A model generated the notes under the pieces. That model had not been told where the DNA came from. It searched no databases and saw only the letters and a program-made list of their open reading frames with translations. A program made the position numbers and the translations under genes. Below, piece by piece: positions 1-11,913 of a stretch of 64,000 nt of DNA (positions are counted from its first letter, which is position 1; each line of letters starts with the position of its first letter). Source of the stretch: Hofstenia miamia (taxonomy: Eukaryota; Xenacoelomorpha; Acoela); contig SCFE01000015.1 of assembly GCA_004352715.1 (NCBI GenBank), positions 2,437,536 to 2,501,535 of the forward strand, given 5' to 3'.

Positions 1-752
1 TTACTCTATGTGTTCAATTCCCAATCTTGAAAATATGAGAGTGGGCCTACGCGTCGCGGACGAACTAACAAGTAGAAAAACTTTAGTGCAGACGAAGAAA
101 GTTTGTAAATATGTTATTGTTACTGTGCAATACATGATTAAAACAGTTGTTCGTCACAAAATGATTTGATCACAAAGCTCTATTAGTTTTGTGATTAAAC
201 GACAAAGATAAAATAAAAACAAAATTTAAGGTTTCTCAGTGATTATAGGGTAACTATAAAAAACCTAAGGCAAAGCAAGACTAAATGGTCTGAGAGTAGT
301 CAATTCTAAGAAAATTTAGTAAAAAATAGTAAACTGGAATGCAATATGGATAAAGGGTTATTACCTTAAAATTCTGCATTGAAATGGAAGTATCATTGGA
401 CCGAAACATTAACAAATCATCTTAACAAGAAGTCGAATGTTGATTAAAATTAAGTAAAACCTGCCGCAATATTCTTCATCGAAAGTTGGTATAAAAATGA
501 GAAAGCCATGTAGAAATCAACAATTATTGATTTTATGGGATTCGACAATACGAATGTATAACCCCTGCTAATATTTGAATATTTAATTTTTCGTAACGTA
601 TTTTGCATATCATTAAATTTTACTTCCCCTCTGAAAAATTTGAAGCCGGCATGCGCTACTAATCTACACTTATAAAATTTAAAATTGGTGATCCTAAGTA
701 TCACAGACATTTTTTACAATATGTAATGATTTCTATAAAAAAATTTAAACGT

Positions 753-908
753 TCATGACCCACTAGCTAATCTGAAAGTACCACAGAATAGAAAAGTGCT
801 TTCCCTTTCATTTTCACATTTGATACAGGTCCTATAGCGAACCTGTTCAGGCGCTTTTGTGCGAAACACGCTTGTACGGAACTTGAGTGGTCTAGTTGTT
901 GATGCCAA
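753..908 (-). other. Unrecognised coding-like island with CxxC motif
   Basis: A GC-richer minus-strand frame of about 50 residues ends at TGA 753-755. It contains RTSVFRTKAPEQ, then YRTCIKCENERES and FLFCGTFRLASGS. The CIKC pair and later Cys hint at a small zinc-binding fold or at a repeat-borne relic. No start or clean splice context supports a gene. The plus strand is also open here (859-1062), ending in an AAT run. Confidence 0.22.
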
Positions 909-1118
909 GGACTTTAATACGCCTTATTATTTGTACATTAGAGATGGAAAAAATTTGAATAATTCATATACCTCAGGCACAGGAATATTATTTATCACAA
1001 ATGCTCATCCAAACAGGGGAGCACATTTACCAAGGAAGCTCAATAATAATAATAATGAATGACTGAAGGCAGACACTAAAAAAAAATAAAAAACAAGTCA
1101 AGTTTCACGGCAGCGAGG

Positions 1119-1509
1119 ACAGTCACAGGAGATAAAGTAGGAGCAGATGGAAGAGAAGGGCTCAGCAAAGACGAAAGTCATCAAAGATTTTTTGAAGAAA
1201 AGAAATCGATGGCTGTTGGAAAGTTGAAATCAAGATCTAATTAGCAGCAGTACAAGCACGATTGAAAAACGAGTGAAGGGTGCGATGTTTTTTGGGAAGA
1301 CGAATGGAGAAAGTGACAACATCATCAGACCGACTGGAGCGGTAATTAGAGAACTTAATGAAGTCAAAAGGATCAAGATCCAACTTGCGAGTGAGCAAGC
1401 GACTGAACAGGAGGAGATCGCAGCATTGGAAGTAGAGAGACAGGGATTTTCAAATTTCTTCATAGGTTTAGAAGAAATTGGTCTAAAATTTCGTCAAAAA
1501 GGGTTGTAG
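1119..1509 (+). pseudogene. Unrecognised charged coding-like segment, frameshifted
   Basis: Two overlapping plus-strand frames have higher GC and coding-like composition. The first runs through VGADGREGLSKDESHQRFF and KSMAVGKLKSRSN, then stops. The second, from about 1222 to 1509, continues with EKRVKGAMFFGKTNGESDN, an alternating charged stretch (VIRELNEVKRIKIQLASEQ) and ends KFRQKGL. This looks like one charged, partly helical protein broken by a frameshift, perhaps from a transposon accessory ORF. I do not recognise the family. Confidence 0.3.
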
Positions 1510-2821
1510 CCTAATAAATACAAAAAGCAGCTCAGGGTAAAGTTTGAAGAAATATCATTGTTTCTGTAATCAAAAATGGTATGCTTTTTAATAAATTTAT
1601 GGACATAAATATTGGAGTATCCTTCTACGATACAAAATTCTAAATACCTAAAAAATGTATCAAATCATAAATGTATACAATAGGGCAAATTATTGCTTTA
1701 AATTCACTGAAATGGAATTAATTTTTTTGATCCTCATGCAATTTAGATGCATATGACATAACTATGCTTAAGTATTTGAAAATCATCGCAAAATTTGGGA
1801 ATGAATTTTTTCTAATGCATTAAAAACAAATCAAACGGTGGAAATATTAATAAACTCAAATTTGCACATCTGCTGAAACGGGAATTCTAGCGAATCGAAA
1901 TCAACTTTGAAGTAAATTTAAAAGGATACATTAATAATTCAATGAAGTTTAGCATTTCATTTTTCATAAACGACATTATGCAAAAATCAGAGAACCATTC
2001 AAAGCAACTTAAGTAAGACATGGACAACATTTACTATATTTATAGAATGCACTTTATCCAATAACCTGATGAAATTGTACTCCCACTGATGAATCAAACA
2101 GTACTTCCTTCCACATAGAAGAAGGAAAACCCATCCTTAGGTGATCAAATTTTCACTTGCAGCTGCTAACAGTCAAGTGGTATCATCAATGCAAATACGT
2201 GAAAAGTAATAACGGATTATTAAATAAAACCTTAAATTCATTATAATCAAATTCTAATCGGTGTGGAAACTCCTAATATAATCTGTTCCTAAATCCGACA
2301 TTATTGATATTAGTAAACAAAGTAAAATTGTAATTTCTTAATCAATTAAGATAATAAATGATAATTCTGTGGAAAACGTATTTAAATTTATCATTCTCTT
2401 ACTACATCATATAGTTCTCATCATCATGTCTGGAGTTCACAAGTTTTACTCTTCGTTCGTATGCTAAGGTGACAAATTAATAAATTGAATCAAGACATAA
2501 ACCTCTAGTTTTCATAAAAAATGAAATTGGAGTAGATGGAATTATTTACTTCAATACACGAGTTCATAAAGACAAAGCATCACTGATCAAAGAATGTATA
2601 TAGGCGAGGAATTAAGGAAAAGAAAAATAGTTAAATACAATAAAATGGAGGAGTTTTCCGCCAGGCAATCAAATACAATCTCTCTCTATCGAGGGAATTA
2701 ATTAAAAAATCCAAAATGAGATTTTTACTTCAACTGCTAAATGAGTCTAACGCCAACTCAACAGTGCACACACTCAAGGGGTTACTTACACTTTTTCAAA
2801 ATAAATTATTGAAAAACTCAC

Positions 2822-2926
2822 CGTTTTTTAGGTTTAAGATGTCTGCACTCCTGAATGTCAATCATTAAACGATAATCCACCCGACTGACGTCATCGGCAC
2901 TAGCGCCTTTGTTTTGAAAGTTCATG
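2822..2926 (-). CDS. RasGAP-family exon: start of C2 domain
   Basis: A 105-bp internal exon with acceptor tgtttag and strong donor CG|GTGAGT. The 1 nt entering completes the codon left by the PH exon (AG+C, Ser). It encodes 34 residues and leaves CG, probably Arg. The C-terminal half reads VDYRLMIDIQECRHLKPKK, which matches the first C2 strand and following loop of RASAL2/SynGAP (typically LWIIEAKxLxPKKR before YxCELCLDD). In this family the C2 domain supports membrane association and Rap GAP activity. The N-terminal half (MNFQNKGASADD) is a polar PH-C2 linker like the vertebrate one. The next exon, expected to begin with a Tyr/Phe-Cys-Glu-like strand, was not found in bases 1-2821. Confidence 0.9.
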
Positions 2927-5094
2927 CTAAACACATTGGCATTAAAGAAGGTTGCAAATTATATGTGTGGGAGGCATATTTGCAATAGACAAATAAATTT
3001 TCGATAACAGTTAGAGTAAAACGTTTCCAGGGCGCAGCGTTGATTGCAACAGGAAATGAAAATGAAATTTTAGATAAGGAGCGGAAATTCTTCGAATACC
3101 ATTGCCAAAAAGTAATGTTTAAGACATGACGAGAATATTGAGTCAAAAACTACAAATGTCAGGATATAACACAGTCAGCGAAAGTTTCTAAATAATATAA
3201 TTGCATTGATTGGGGAGTAGAGTTAGGGTTAAGGTTAGAGTTTAATACCCATTTTATGACGTCACTCAAACTGGGTCCCCTAAAGTACAATAACGCCCTT
3301 TTCAAAATGATAATATTCATTTATAGCTCATTTAAGTAGGTAAATATACCAACTACATTTTACTGAATAGCTCAATGATAACTAGTATAAAAGGAAACAG
3401 AAATAGTACAATAGTGTAAAAAATATATTTTAAATTTTGAATATCTCATTGTAGAATCATAAAGAATCCTAGATAAAAAAATATCAGAGTTGGGATAGGT
3501 TGGTTTGGTTGCACAAATAAAGTTATGCATTTTCATATTTTTGCTATTGTAAGTGAAATAAATTTAATACACACAAATCGACATTTTCATTTGATATTTT
3601 ATAACTGTGAATTTGTGTTATAGTGAATAATACTTACAAATTATAGGTTTTGAATAAAGTAGACATAAAAACGATTTCAATAGAAATTTCAAAAATAAAA
3701 TATTTGTCAGTCTACTTTTCTTACACAATGTTATTAGTTCGGTGTCCTTGCTAATATTTTGTTTTTAGTTAACACTGAAATAAGAGTATTTAATAAAAAA
3801 ATTGTGATAAGGCTATCTAACAATTTCATATAAAATGATACGTTAATATACATTGATGTTGAATGTAGTATCCCATTAAATATTTAAAGTAGACTTCTGA
3901 AAATGGGAACTCTAACTCGCGAGTTCGAGTCGAGTTACAAATATGTTTAGATGTAATTACATATAACTATCCTACTCTATATAAATGTACGACAGAAATA
4001 CAACATGTTAAATTAAATGAGAAAAACCAAGCCTGATGACTCGCAATTTGAGATATATAAGTAAAGAAAAATAGATCTCATTCAAGATAATTTCGAGTAC
4101 ACGAAATGTCGAGTTGAGGTTTCCGCCACTCAAACTCGACTCTCAGGGCCCTAACGTAAAGGCATTAAAATTTAGTGACCCTACTATTTGGCTCAAGATT
4201 ATTATCAGATTGATTAATAAATGCTTTTCCGCCTTCATGTTTAACATTGAATTGTACTATAACTAAAACGTGGAGAATTTCCTGTTTAATCTGATCATTA
4301 AATAAAAAATGGATATAGTTGCATTAAATATCTCATAAAATAAGTTGATACTCCAGGAAACCAATTCCCTCTTAGTTTAGTGATAACGTGCGCTATTAAA
4401 AACACTTTGGAATGGATCGTATTTACTATTCTGGTTTGCATTACAATGATATCGTAGTTGAAAATGATGGAGCAAAGAATGACTTGAAAATCATTATGCT
4501 TCCTAATTCGACACAATCCAGTTCTTGTCAAAAATTGAGGCATTGGGGAAACAATTACTTTACGAACTTTGCTCATTGAATATCAGCATACAAAATTTTC
4601 TATTAACAGATCATCATACTAATAGAATATTTTAAGAGTTATTTTGAAAGATAAATGATAAATCTCAAGCAAATAAGAAACCACCTAAAATTGACCAAAA
4701 CAAAGACAAATTAATGCGTGCTTGAAAAACGAATTTATAGCTTGGGTGATCGAATAAATATAACTGCCAGCATATTGATACATATACACTTTGAAATGAC
4801 GAGCTCGAACATGGGGAATAACTTTTTTAGACAGCATAAATAATACAAATCAATCGAATTACATTTATACAAAAAGTTCTATAAAAGATAAGGAACCTAT
4901 CATGAAATTTAAGATGATAACGACGTAATTAAACAGAGCAGCGAATTAAATCTAACGAGTCTACAAAGTACTTTTTCACATTGAAACACCAAAATAGGAA
5001 AAATTATTGCAATTAGAGTAACATTGCAAGGCTGAAGTTCAAAGAAGACTTCAATCTAGAAAATAGTATAAATGGGTTGGGGCTTGAACGCCCA

Positions 5095-5377
5095 TTAACC
5101 TCTACAACTGATTACGGCCACGTATGTTTGCTCATTGCAGATTAATTTTGACTTATCATTCCAAATTATTTGCAATGAGCTTGCCTTCATAAAGTCTGTG
5201 CTATATGGAGATCTATCAAAATTTATTTCATAAACAACAATGAAGGCGTGAGAATATTTAGAGGCATCGTCATAGGAAATGAAGATGGGTCTACTATTAT
5301 CAGCCAGAAACCCAATAACAGTATGGAGTGGATCGCAAGCAAAGCAGAAATTCACAACGCCAAAAAATGAAAAAGTA
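5095..5377 (-). other. Unassigned ORF, weak CUB-like pattern
   Basis: A minus-strand frame of about 93 codons opens after an in-frame TAA just upstream and ends at TAA near 5095. It reads TVIGFLADNSRPIFISYDDA, then YSHAFIVVYEINF, and ends CNEQTYVAVISCRG. The ISYDD...HAFIVVYEI pattern faintly recalls the last strands of a CUB domain, but there is no cysteine frame. A possible acceptor (tttaaccag) precedes it; the phase does not fit the RasGAP gene. It may be chance or an exonised relic. Confidence 0.2.
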
Positions 5378-6634
5378 CCTGGTTAAACGTACATAAGATT
5401 AACACTGCAAGATAGTGATTTGCTGGCCAGAAATAAATCCAAATTTCAAAATGTAATATGGCATCTGATGACTACAGATAACTGGGCTTTAAAAAACGAA
5501 TAACAAATTAAGATTTGAGTTGCAGAACAACTCAGATCTCGCAATTTTCTACTATCTTGCATTGCTTAAAAATGGTTTGCGAAGTTAGTAAATTTCAACG
5601 ATTGAAGAAGTGAAAGGAGCAGTAAACGTTTTTACATGCCAATCAAATCCATTTTCTGAAGAGAATACGAAAACTTATAAACCACAGAACAAATCACATT
5701 GGAAACAAATAGAATATATAGTTAAATGTCCTTGATGTCAAATTGAAAGCACTCATAAATAAAATTGAATTTCATACTTTAAAACAAACTGTAAAGAAAT
5801 GTCAAGACAAACTACAAGAGCTCTACAATTCTATTAGAAACGGTCGTTTAGGCCAGCAAACAGTTCAAAGCACAGTAAATTGAAAATACATTTTTTGCTT
5901 TTAAATAAATTTAATTAAATTAAATCAATTGAAATATGTGGTATTCATATTTTAATGTATAAACACAGAAATTTTGTTTCATTTTTAAAACCAAAATTTT
6001 AAAACTGCTTTTGATAAGCAACAGAGTATAGAAATGTAAAAGGAAAATAGCAAAGATCCACTCACAGATTAGGCTATACATCAGCGACTTTCGAAAGTCT
6101 AATGTTAGGCAATAGCATAGAATATCACCCGACCACATTTTATATTGAGTGTCAGGTATTTCTGAAATAAAGGATAATTCAAAAATTGCTGCACCATCAT
6201 TTTTAACATAAATCACCTGAAAGGGCTTAAAAATATGCTTAAAGTAATTTAGGGTTTAGCTAAGAATTAATTAGTGAAACAAATTCATTCGCATACACAT
6301 AGACGGTAATGCATGCATTTCAGAAGCTATTGATTTATAAAACAGTTTCATTATTTGTCCATGACTCACCAGAAAAAATGACAGGATATTATCCGCATAC
6401 TGGTAAATTAGCCTGAGAAAGCTTAACACCTTTTATTGGATCATTCAATTTTTTAATTTCACAAATAATTATATTGACCAAAAAGACAATTTGGGTGCTG
6501 ACATTAATGAAAAAGGTACTTTATAAAAACTGTTGGAAAAATAAAGTAAACAATAGTAAAAATCATGATATAATTGTTAGTCTTTAAAATTTCTTTTAAC
6601 AAAAATTAAGTATTAATGCATGAATTAAATTTTC

Positions 6635-6928
6635 GGATCACCTAAAGATGTGCCCCCCAAAGCTTTGAGGGGGCATATCTTCAGGTGGAAAATCCTGGGG
6701 GGAATATCTTCAGGTGGAAAATTGTAAGAAAACTAAATATGTCTTTTATTTTACCCTAACCCTAAACCCTAACCCACATGCTTTTACTGTTGAAGCAAAT
6801 AAATAAGGTTAGGGTTAGGTTATCTTCAGGCGGAAAAAGTTGGGGGGAAATATCTTCAGGTCGAAAATCTTGGGGGGGAATATCTTCAGGTGGAAAAAGT
6901 CGGGGTGGGGCATATCTTCAGGTGATCC
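6635..6928. mobile_element. 294-bp MITE (hAT-type 8-bp TSD) with telomere-like core
   Basis: Terminal inverted repeats are GGATCACCTaAAGATgTGCC on the left against GGATCACCTGAAGATATGCC on the reverse-complemented right end. An exact 8-bp duplication AAATTTTC flanks it (6627-6634 and 6929-6936). The 8-bp size is that of hAT (also P and Merlin) transposition, though the ends lack the usual CAG. Inside are several imperfect copies of a unit with GGGGGAATATCTTCAGGTGG, and a core with CCCTAACCCTAAACCCTAA followed by the inverted GGTTAGGGTTAGG. No coding capacity. Confidence 0.88.
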
Positions 6929-9900
6929 AAATTTTCAGATTAAGCTGCTTATGAAGAAGCAATAGTTTTAAAAATGCACCCAATGTCTTACCCAATTAGA
7001 ATGTTAATCTATCTGAAAAACAGTCCAAATTTAAAGTGGACTGTAAACCATAATAATTAATTTAAAATCCCTATTTACAAAGTTGGAGCAAGGAAAATAT
7101 GGGAAGTTCAATAAATTATGCCTGAATGATGAGTAATGATCATGTTAGATGATTATTCGCATAGTAAACATGACATTCACATGATACAAAACGTCATTTA
7201 CATTACATACGTTTAGTATAGAATAGTGCAAAGTAACAAGTTAAAATATAAGAAGAGCTATAAGAAAAACATAACTGTGTACCTTGGAAGAACGGAGTTA
7301 GATATTAGGCTATTATAATATTAGTCACGTTGGATAAATATTCGCGCGAAGGTGATAGCAGCGCGAATTGCAGACAAGGAAAAGGCGTCAAACAACCAAC
7401 GCTCAGCTGAGACATTTAGTGTAAATTCTTGACCATTAAACAATGAATGTCATAAATTGGCTACCGCGTTAAATATTAGAAGACAACTATACACTACAGA
7501 AATTCTTTGTTTGCTGGAAAACGTTTCCATTAAATGCTGTTAAACAAACATATAATATACAGGATATCATAAAGTCCTGATGCAGTGGGATCAGACTTGT
7601 AAACGAGCGGAGCCTGAGAAACAACGAGCCCAAAATGAGACTTTATTAAACCAAGCAAATTTATAGTTCTATTTGTTAATTTGATTATGCAGATTTTTCT
7701 TATTTTTTTTATTCAATATACCTTTTTTATAATCTTATTGAAAGGTTCTAGTTGGGAAGGCGAGTCAAGCCGAAAATATTCAAAAGTAAAACCAGCTGAG
7801 CTGAAAAATTTCGGCTCGTTGAAAAGTCTGAGTGGGATTAACATACAGTTAATTCGTTATTCTCTAGATGCAGCCGTTCGATCTGGGTAGGGTAACATAT
7901 AATTTTGGAAAAGTAATATAATTTTATTAATAAAAAATCTACGCATTTTGGAAAAGATATATAAATTGAAAAGTGAAATCAAAGTCATTAAACTGACAAG
8001 AAAACATGAAAGAGAAGGCTTTGCAAAATTATATTTTATCTCAAAATAATCACCAGTTGCAATCTAAGTTAGCAATTCAAAGTCTTCATTTTTCGTAGCA
8101 ACTACTACATCGAGAAAACATCAAGGAAAGTGGGTAAACCAATGCAAACCCTGATAATGGGCAACAAACGATGGAGACTTAAATAATCAATATCGAGATG
8201 CGTAACGATCAGAAAGGAGATTGCACTAGCAAAACAAAGAACAGTAATTTAGCAAGCAGTGATATTTCACGTAGTGAAAAAATTAGACTTCTTTAAATTA
8301 TTCAAACTTTTTCACAATTACATTTATTTACCGAATAAAATAAATTGCAAAAATATATCCACTAAACAATACATACATTAATGTCTTAAAAGGTTTTGCA
8401 GATTACCTGAAGCAAAGAATTTTCGTCATATTTTTACCTCAACAACACGGAGATTGACGGATATGGAAAAAACGAGCAAAATTAGCATACATTTTGCTAT
8501 GTATGAGAAGATGAAAGCCGCACTGGTTTTAATGCATTTTGTTCAACCTTCAATACAAAACCCGGCAATAATAATGGCAGTGGTTTGATACGCAAAATTT
8601 TGACAGCCGAAAAACGAAGCTGTGCGGACTATGTATACATTTAAACTGTCATTAAAAGTGTAATACATTGTGAAAATCTAGGTCACAACACACAGATTCT
8701 GAGAACAGACAACGATTAAAAATTAAAAAACTTCAGCAGAATCAAGATGTTCATTCAAATGAAATGCTTACTTAAACTTTAACAATTACATGGTATGTGC
8801 AAGTGCGCTAGAAAAGGGACATAATCGACTTCCCAAATAACTTATCACACAAGCAAGAATTGCTTCCTCGTTTAGGAGAGATAATCTAAGAACATTTGAA
8901 ACTAACCTAATTAATCTTACGCAGCTTATGTCTTCTGAGGCTAGGATCTATATGCAAGCCTTAAGTTTAGAATTTATTAGACAGATAAGACAAAAACTAC
9001 ATAAATTATCAAAACAATAAAAAGGACAACAATGAATTACAGATGATAAAGAAATTTTGCGCCTTAACGATACAACATTTGGACGATTATGCAATTTGTA
9101 ATCTAAAAACATTTAATAAAAAAGTAAAAATTATCACCCAGATTATGCTACATTTGACATAAAGATGGCAATGAAGCAATCGCTTGTGGATAAATGAAGT
9201 AGAGTTAAAATAGTGATTTTGGGTGTAAAATAAATAAAATACGAGAACATTACCGCTTCATTAAACTACAGTAACTTCAATTTAAATGATAACAGCTGGC
9301 ACAGAAACAAAGTTTATGCGTGTTAGACAGCCAGTTGAGAAATAATCTAGCTATTTCAATAATACAGATGGAATCACTGTTATATGGATAATTGAGACTC
9401 CTTACTGTGTAAGGAAATAAAACCAAACATGTTATTACTCCTCACATAATGCAACAGTCTAAAAGCCCAGAATCCTAGACATAAATTAGAATAATTGCTC
9501 CAGTATTCCTCATACCCAATTGAAATATGTTACTGTTCATCAACACAAATTGGTATTTACTTCAGAAATTGTAAACTGTTCGATAGAAGAGGCACTTAAG
9601 AAACATCTTAGGCCTGTTTTACAGCAACAATCATCTCTGTAAAATTTACAGGTTAACCAAAATTGTTTTAGAAGCTTAAGCAAACTTTGGATTCATTACA
9701 ACTAAATATATTGTACAAATTCGTCTTAGAACAGATATGTTTTCACTTAAGTTCAATGCCACGGAATTGGGAAAGTTGACTTTGTTTGCAAAGCGAAGGC
9801 GGAAGGTTTCCATAGAAGCTTCGCAGAGTTCGAACGCGAATATCGAAGGCATTCGATATTTCGAGTGTGAGATGACAAAATTCATTTCGTTTTGCAATAT

Positions 9901-10683
9901 ACGGATTAAGAACTACTTGGTGTTTACATAATATTAATACAATGACACCTACACATAACAATACATTTGAATTGAAAGAATCAAATCAAACAGTGTCTAC
10001 AGTATAAGAAAATGTATCATAAAACGTCAGTACGATAGCAATAATTTTGAATACGAGCATTTTATATAGCTTCAACCGCCGTTATTTTTTTTGATATTTC
10101 CCTTTTAAATTGAAAAGGAAAGTCGAAGTTGTTAAAATATTCAAAGCTTCAACATTCGAAGGTCAAAATTAAGCAACGAAGTTTAGAAGTAATGCTAGTA
10201 GGTTGGCACTGCGCAGAGCAACACTTTTCAGAGAATGCAACAAAAATATACATTTACAATATTGTCTAAATTTAACCTCCTTTCTATTAATAAACGTGAC
10301 ATAGTTTACTTTTGGTCAAAGTATGTTCATTCTTTCTATAGGAAAGAAAAAAGATATCTAACAAATCATAATTCATTCCCAATAGAAAAATCTCAAAATC
10401 TGAAAGAAACAATTCGAATGTTAGAATAAATTGCCATTTGCCTATAGTTGATTAATATTCGAAATTATATATCAAATAATTAACCGCGGGAAATGTTGCG
10501 CAACTAAAGTCCAAAAATGGCAATTTCTAAATGGGATGATATGATTTTGTGAATTATAGTATTATTTAGATCGATGATGATAGTATTTTTTTAACAGAAC
10601 AATTTTTTTTGAGATATCGACCAAACAAACTGAAAAAAATAGATTATGTGAGTGATTAAGAGATGTGATCATAAATGGTTTAC

Positions 10684-10911
10684 CTGGTAACCCAGTTATT
10701 ACGATCAGTTTCGTTTTGGGCTCTAAAGACAATGTCGTCTTCGTGAGAATTGGACTGAAGATGAAAACAGTTAGACTCTCCCAGTACACTAGGGTGTAGA
10801 TGCCTAACAAGTGAACCTTGTCGATCGTGTAGATAGATGAATCCTTCGGGTGCAATGCCAACTGGATGAGTTGCCAGAAGAGACTCGTGAGATTGTGACA
10901 GCCAACTCGGT
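10684..10911 (-). CDS. RasGAP-family exon: C-terminal half of PH domain
   Basis: A 228-bp internal exon with acceptor aataatttag and donor CAG|GTAAAC. It takes 1 nt, holds 75 codons and leaves 2 nt. The start reads PSWLSQSHESLLATHPVG; SHESLL is the signature found just before the second part of the PH domain in SynGAP, RASAL2 and DAB2IP. Next come a hydrophobic strand (GFIYLHD), LHPSVLGESNCFHL (compare the vertebrate LHSSILGQxFCFEV pattern), the strand DDIVFRA and the terminal helix NETDRNNWV with the invariant PH tryptophan. GC content is clearly above the flanks. Family PH domains bind phosphoinositides or help membrane targeting. The residues between SHESLL and LHPSVLG differ strongly from vertebrates. 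A longer ORF in another frame (10562-10861) is a shadow. Confidence 0.94.
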
Positions 10912-11564
10912 CTAAATTATTTTACTCAGCAACTATAAAAAACATCGAGTAGCCAATAGGCAATATCTACTAGATTTTTAAAGATAATCTTAAAACACGA
11001 TGGATAACAATATGTGATTTGTACCAAAGGAAATTTAGTCTTATAGCTTTCAAACTTTGAAATTCTGCAACTATTGGCTATTTAGCGCAATGGAAAGAAT
11101 GTGTAACTTTAGTACACGCCGTAAAGCAACCCTAAAAAAGCAGCAATTTTGATCCTGATGAAGTGAAAAAGAACCTTTAAAAATTTCTCGAACAAAAGTT
11201 TAAAACATTATTGAAACAAACGGTGATCATATTGATTATAGAAGCTATTCATATTTGTTATTTACTAATTGGAAAATTAAAATAAAGAGCCATTAGAGGT
11301 TTAAATGCCATTCTGTTACAATTAATGCCTATATGTGTTGAAACGGTCGCAGAGATCTGAAATTAACTTTTACACAATCGATGAAACACTTCAATAAACG
11401 TCTACCCGAAAGTATTGAGTGTTGGTTTGTTTGACAACAAGACGCAAAAGTATACATGCGCTGAATACAAGAATAATATTCATTCTTCGTCTTTGAGAAC
11501 AATTATGTTCTTGTCTTTCTAGTGCCAAAATTCAAAATATCTTGCCATCCTCTTTGGATGTCAT

Positions 11565-11913
11565 AAGTGTTGGAACCGTGCCGTGTTTTATTTCGGGCAC
11601 GTACCCACATTAAAATACGTATGAAATATATTTGTTATTTTGATTTTCTAAACATATTTTGCATACTATAATCATAATAAATTTGGTTTTTTGAAAAATG
11701 TGTTAAACTATTAAAACAATTTGAACCAAAAACATTTCATTCATACAGGTTTAATCTAAGATACCTTTTACATTCAACGAAAAATTTGTAGATTTTTGTG
11801 CAGCGTCGGGCTCGTGCTTGAAAATTAGTTTAAACTTCGTGCCGTGCTCGTGCCTAACTGCGTCTTTTCGTGCCTTGCTAGTGCCGAAAAATCAAGGCCC
11901 GGTTAAAATACTG
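11565..11913. mobile_element. Degraded hAT MITE
   Basis: The left end AAGTGTTGGAACCGTGCC (a mutated CAGTG start) pairs with the right end, reverse complement CAGTATTTTAACCGGGCC, at about 13 of 18 positions. Flanking octamers GATGTCAT and TACGGCAT share 5 of 8 bases, as expected for an old target duplication. GC-rich subterminal GTGCCGTGCTCGTGCC blocks surround an AT-rich core. No ORF. Confidence 0.55.

Larger units (their letters stand above)
1..2821. other. Intron/flank downstream of the C2 exon
   Basis: This is AT-rich DNA in which the next RasGAP exon (rest of C2) was looked for on the minus strand and not found. Two GC-richer islands (753-908 and 1119-1509) are listed separately. The rest shows only short random ORFs and no clear repeat. 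Confidence 0.5.
2927..10683 (-). other. 7.8-kb intron between PH and C2 exons
   Basis: AT-rich DNA bounded by the GTAAAC donor after the PH exon and the tgtttag acceptor of the C2 exon, in compatible phase. It holds the MITE at 6635-6928, short telomere-like GGGTTA motifs near 3225, and the unassigned ORF at 5095-5377. Nothing else coding was recognised. Confidence 0.7.

Noticed and set aside
5-64. 60-bp candidate RasGAP exon on the minus strand (good acceptor, GTAA donor, phase fits)
   Set aside because: The translation (SSATRRPTLIFSRLG...) does not match the expected next C2 strand; short enough to be open by chance.
2886-2893. TGACGTCA as a CRE regulatory site
   Set aside because: It lies inside the C2 coding exon and encodes part of it; no promoter context.
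3191-3290. GGGTTA-like tract with GGGGA/TCCCC ends as a short MITE
   Set aside because: Ends pair poorly and no target duplication is present.
6070-6153. Minus-strand exon-like segment with tttatttcag acceptor and GTGAGT donor
   Set aside because: In the phase needed between the PH and C2 exons it has an immediate stop; the open frame fits no neighbour.
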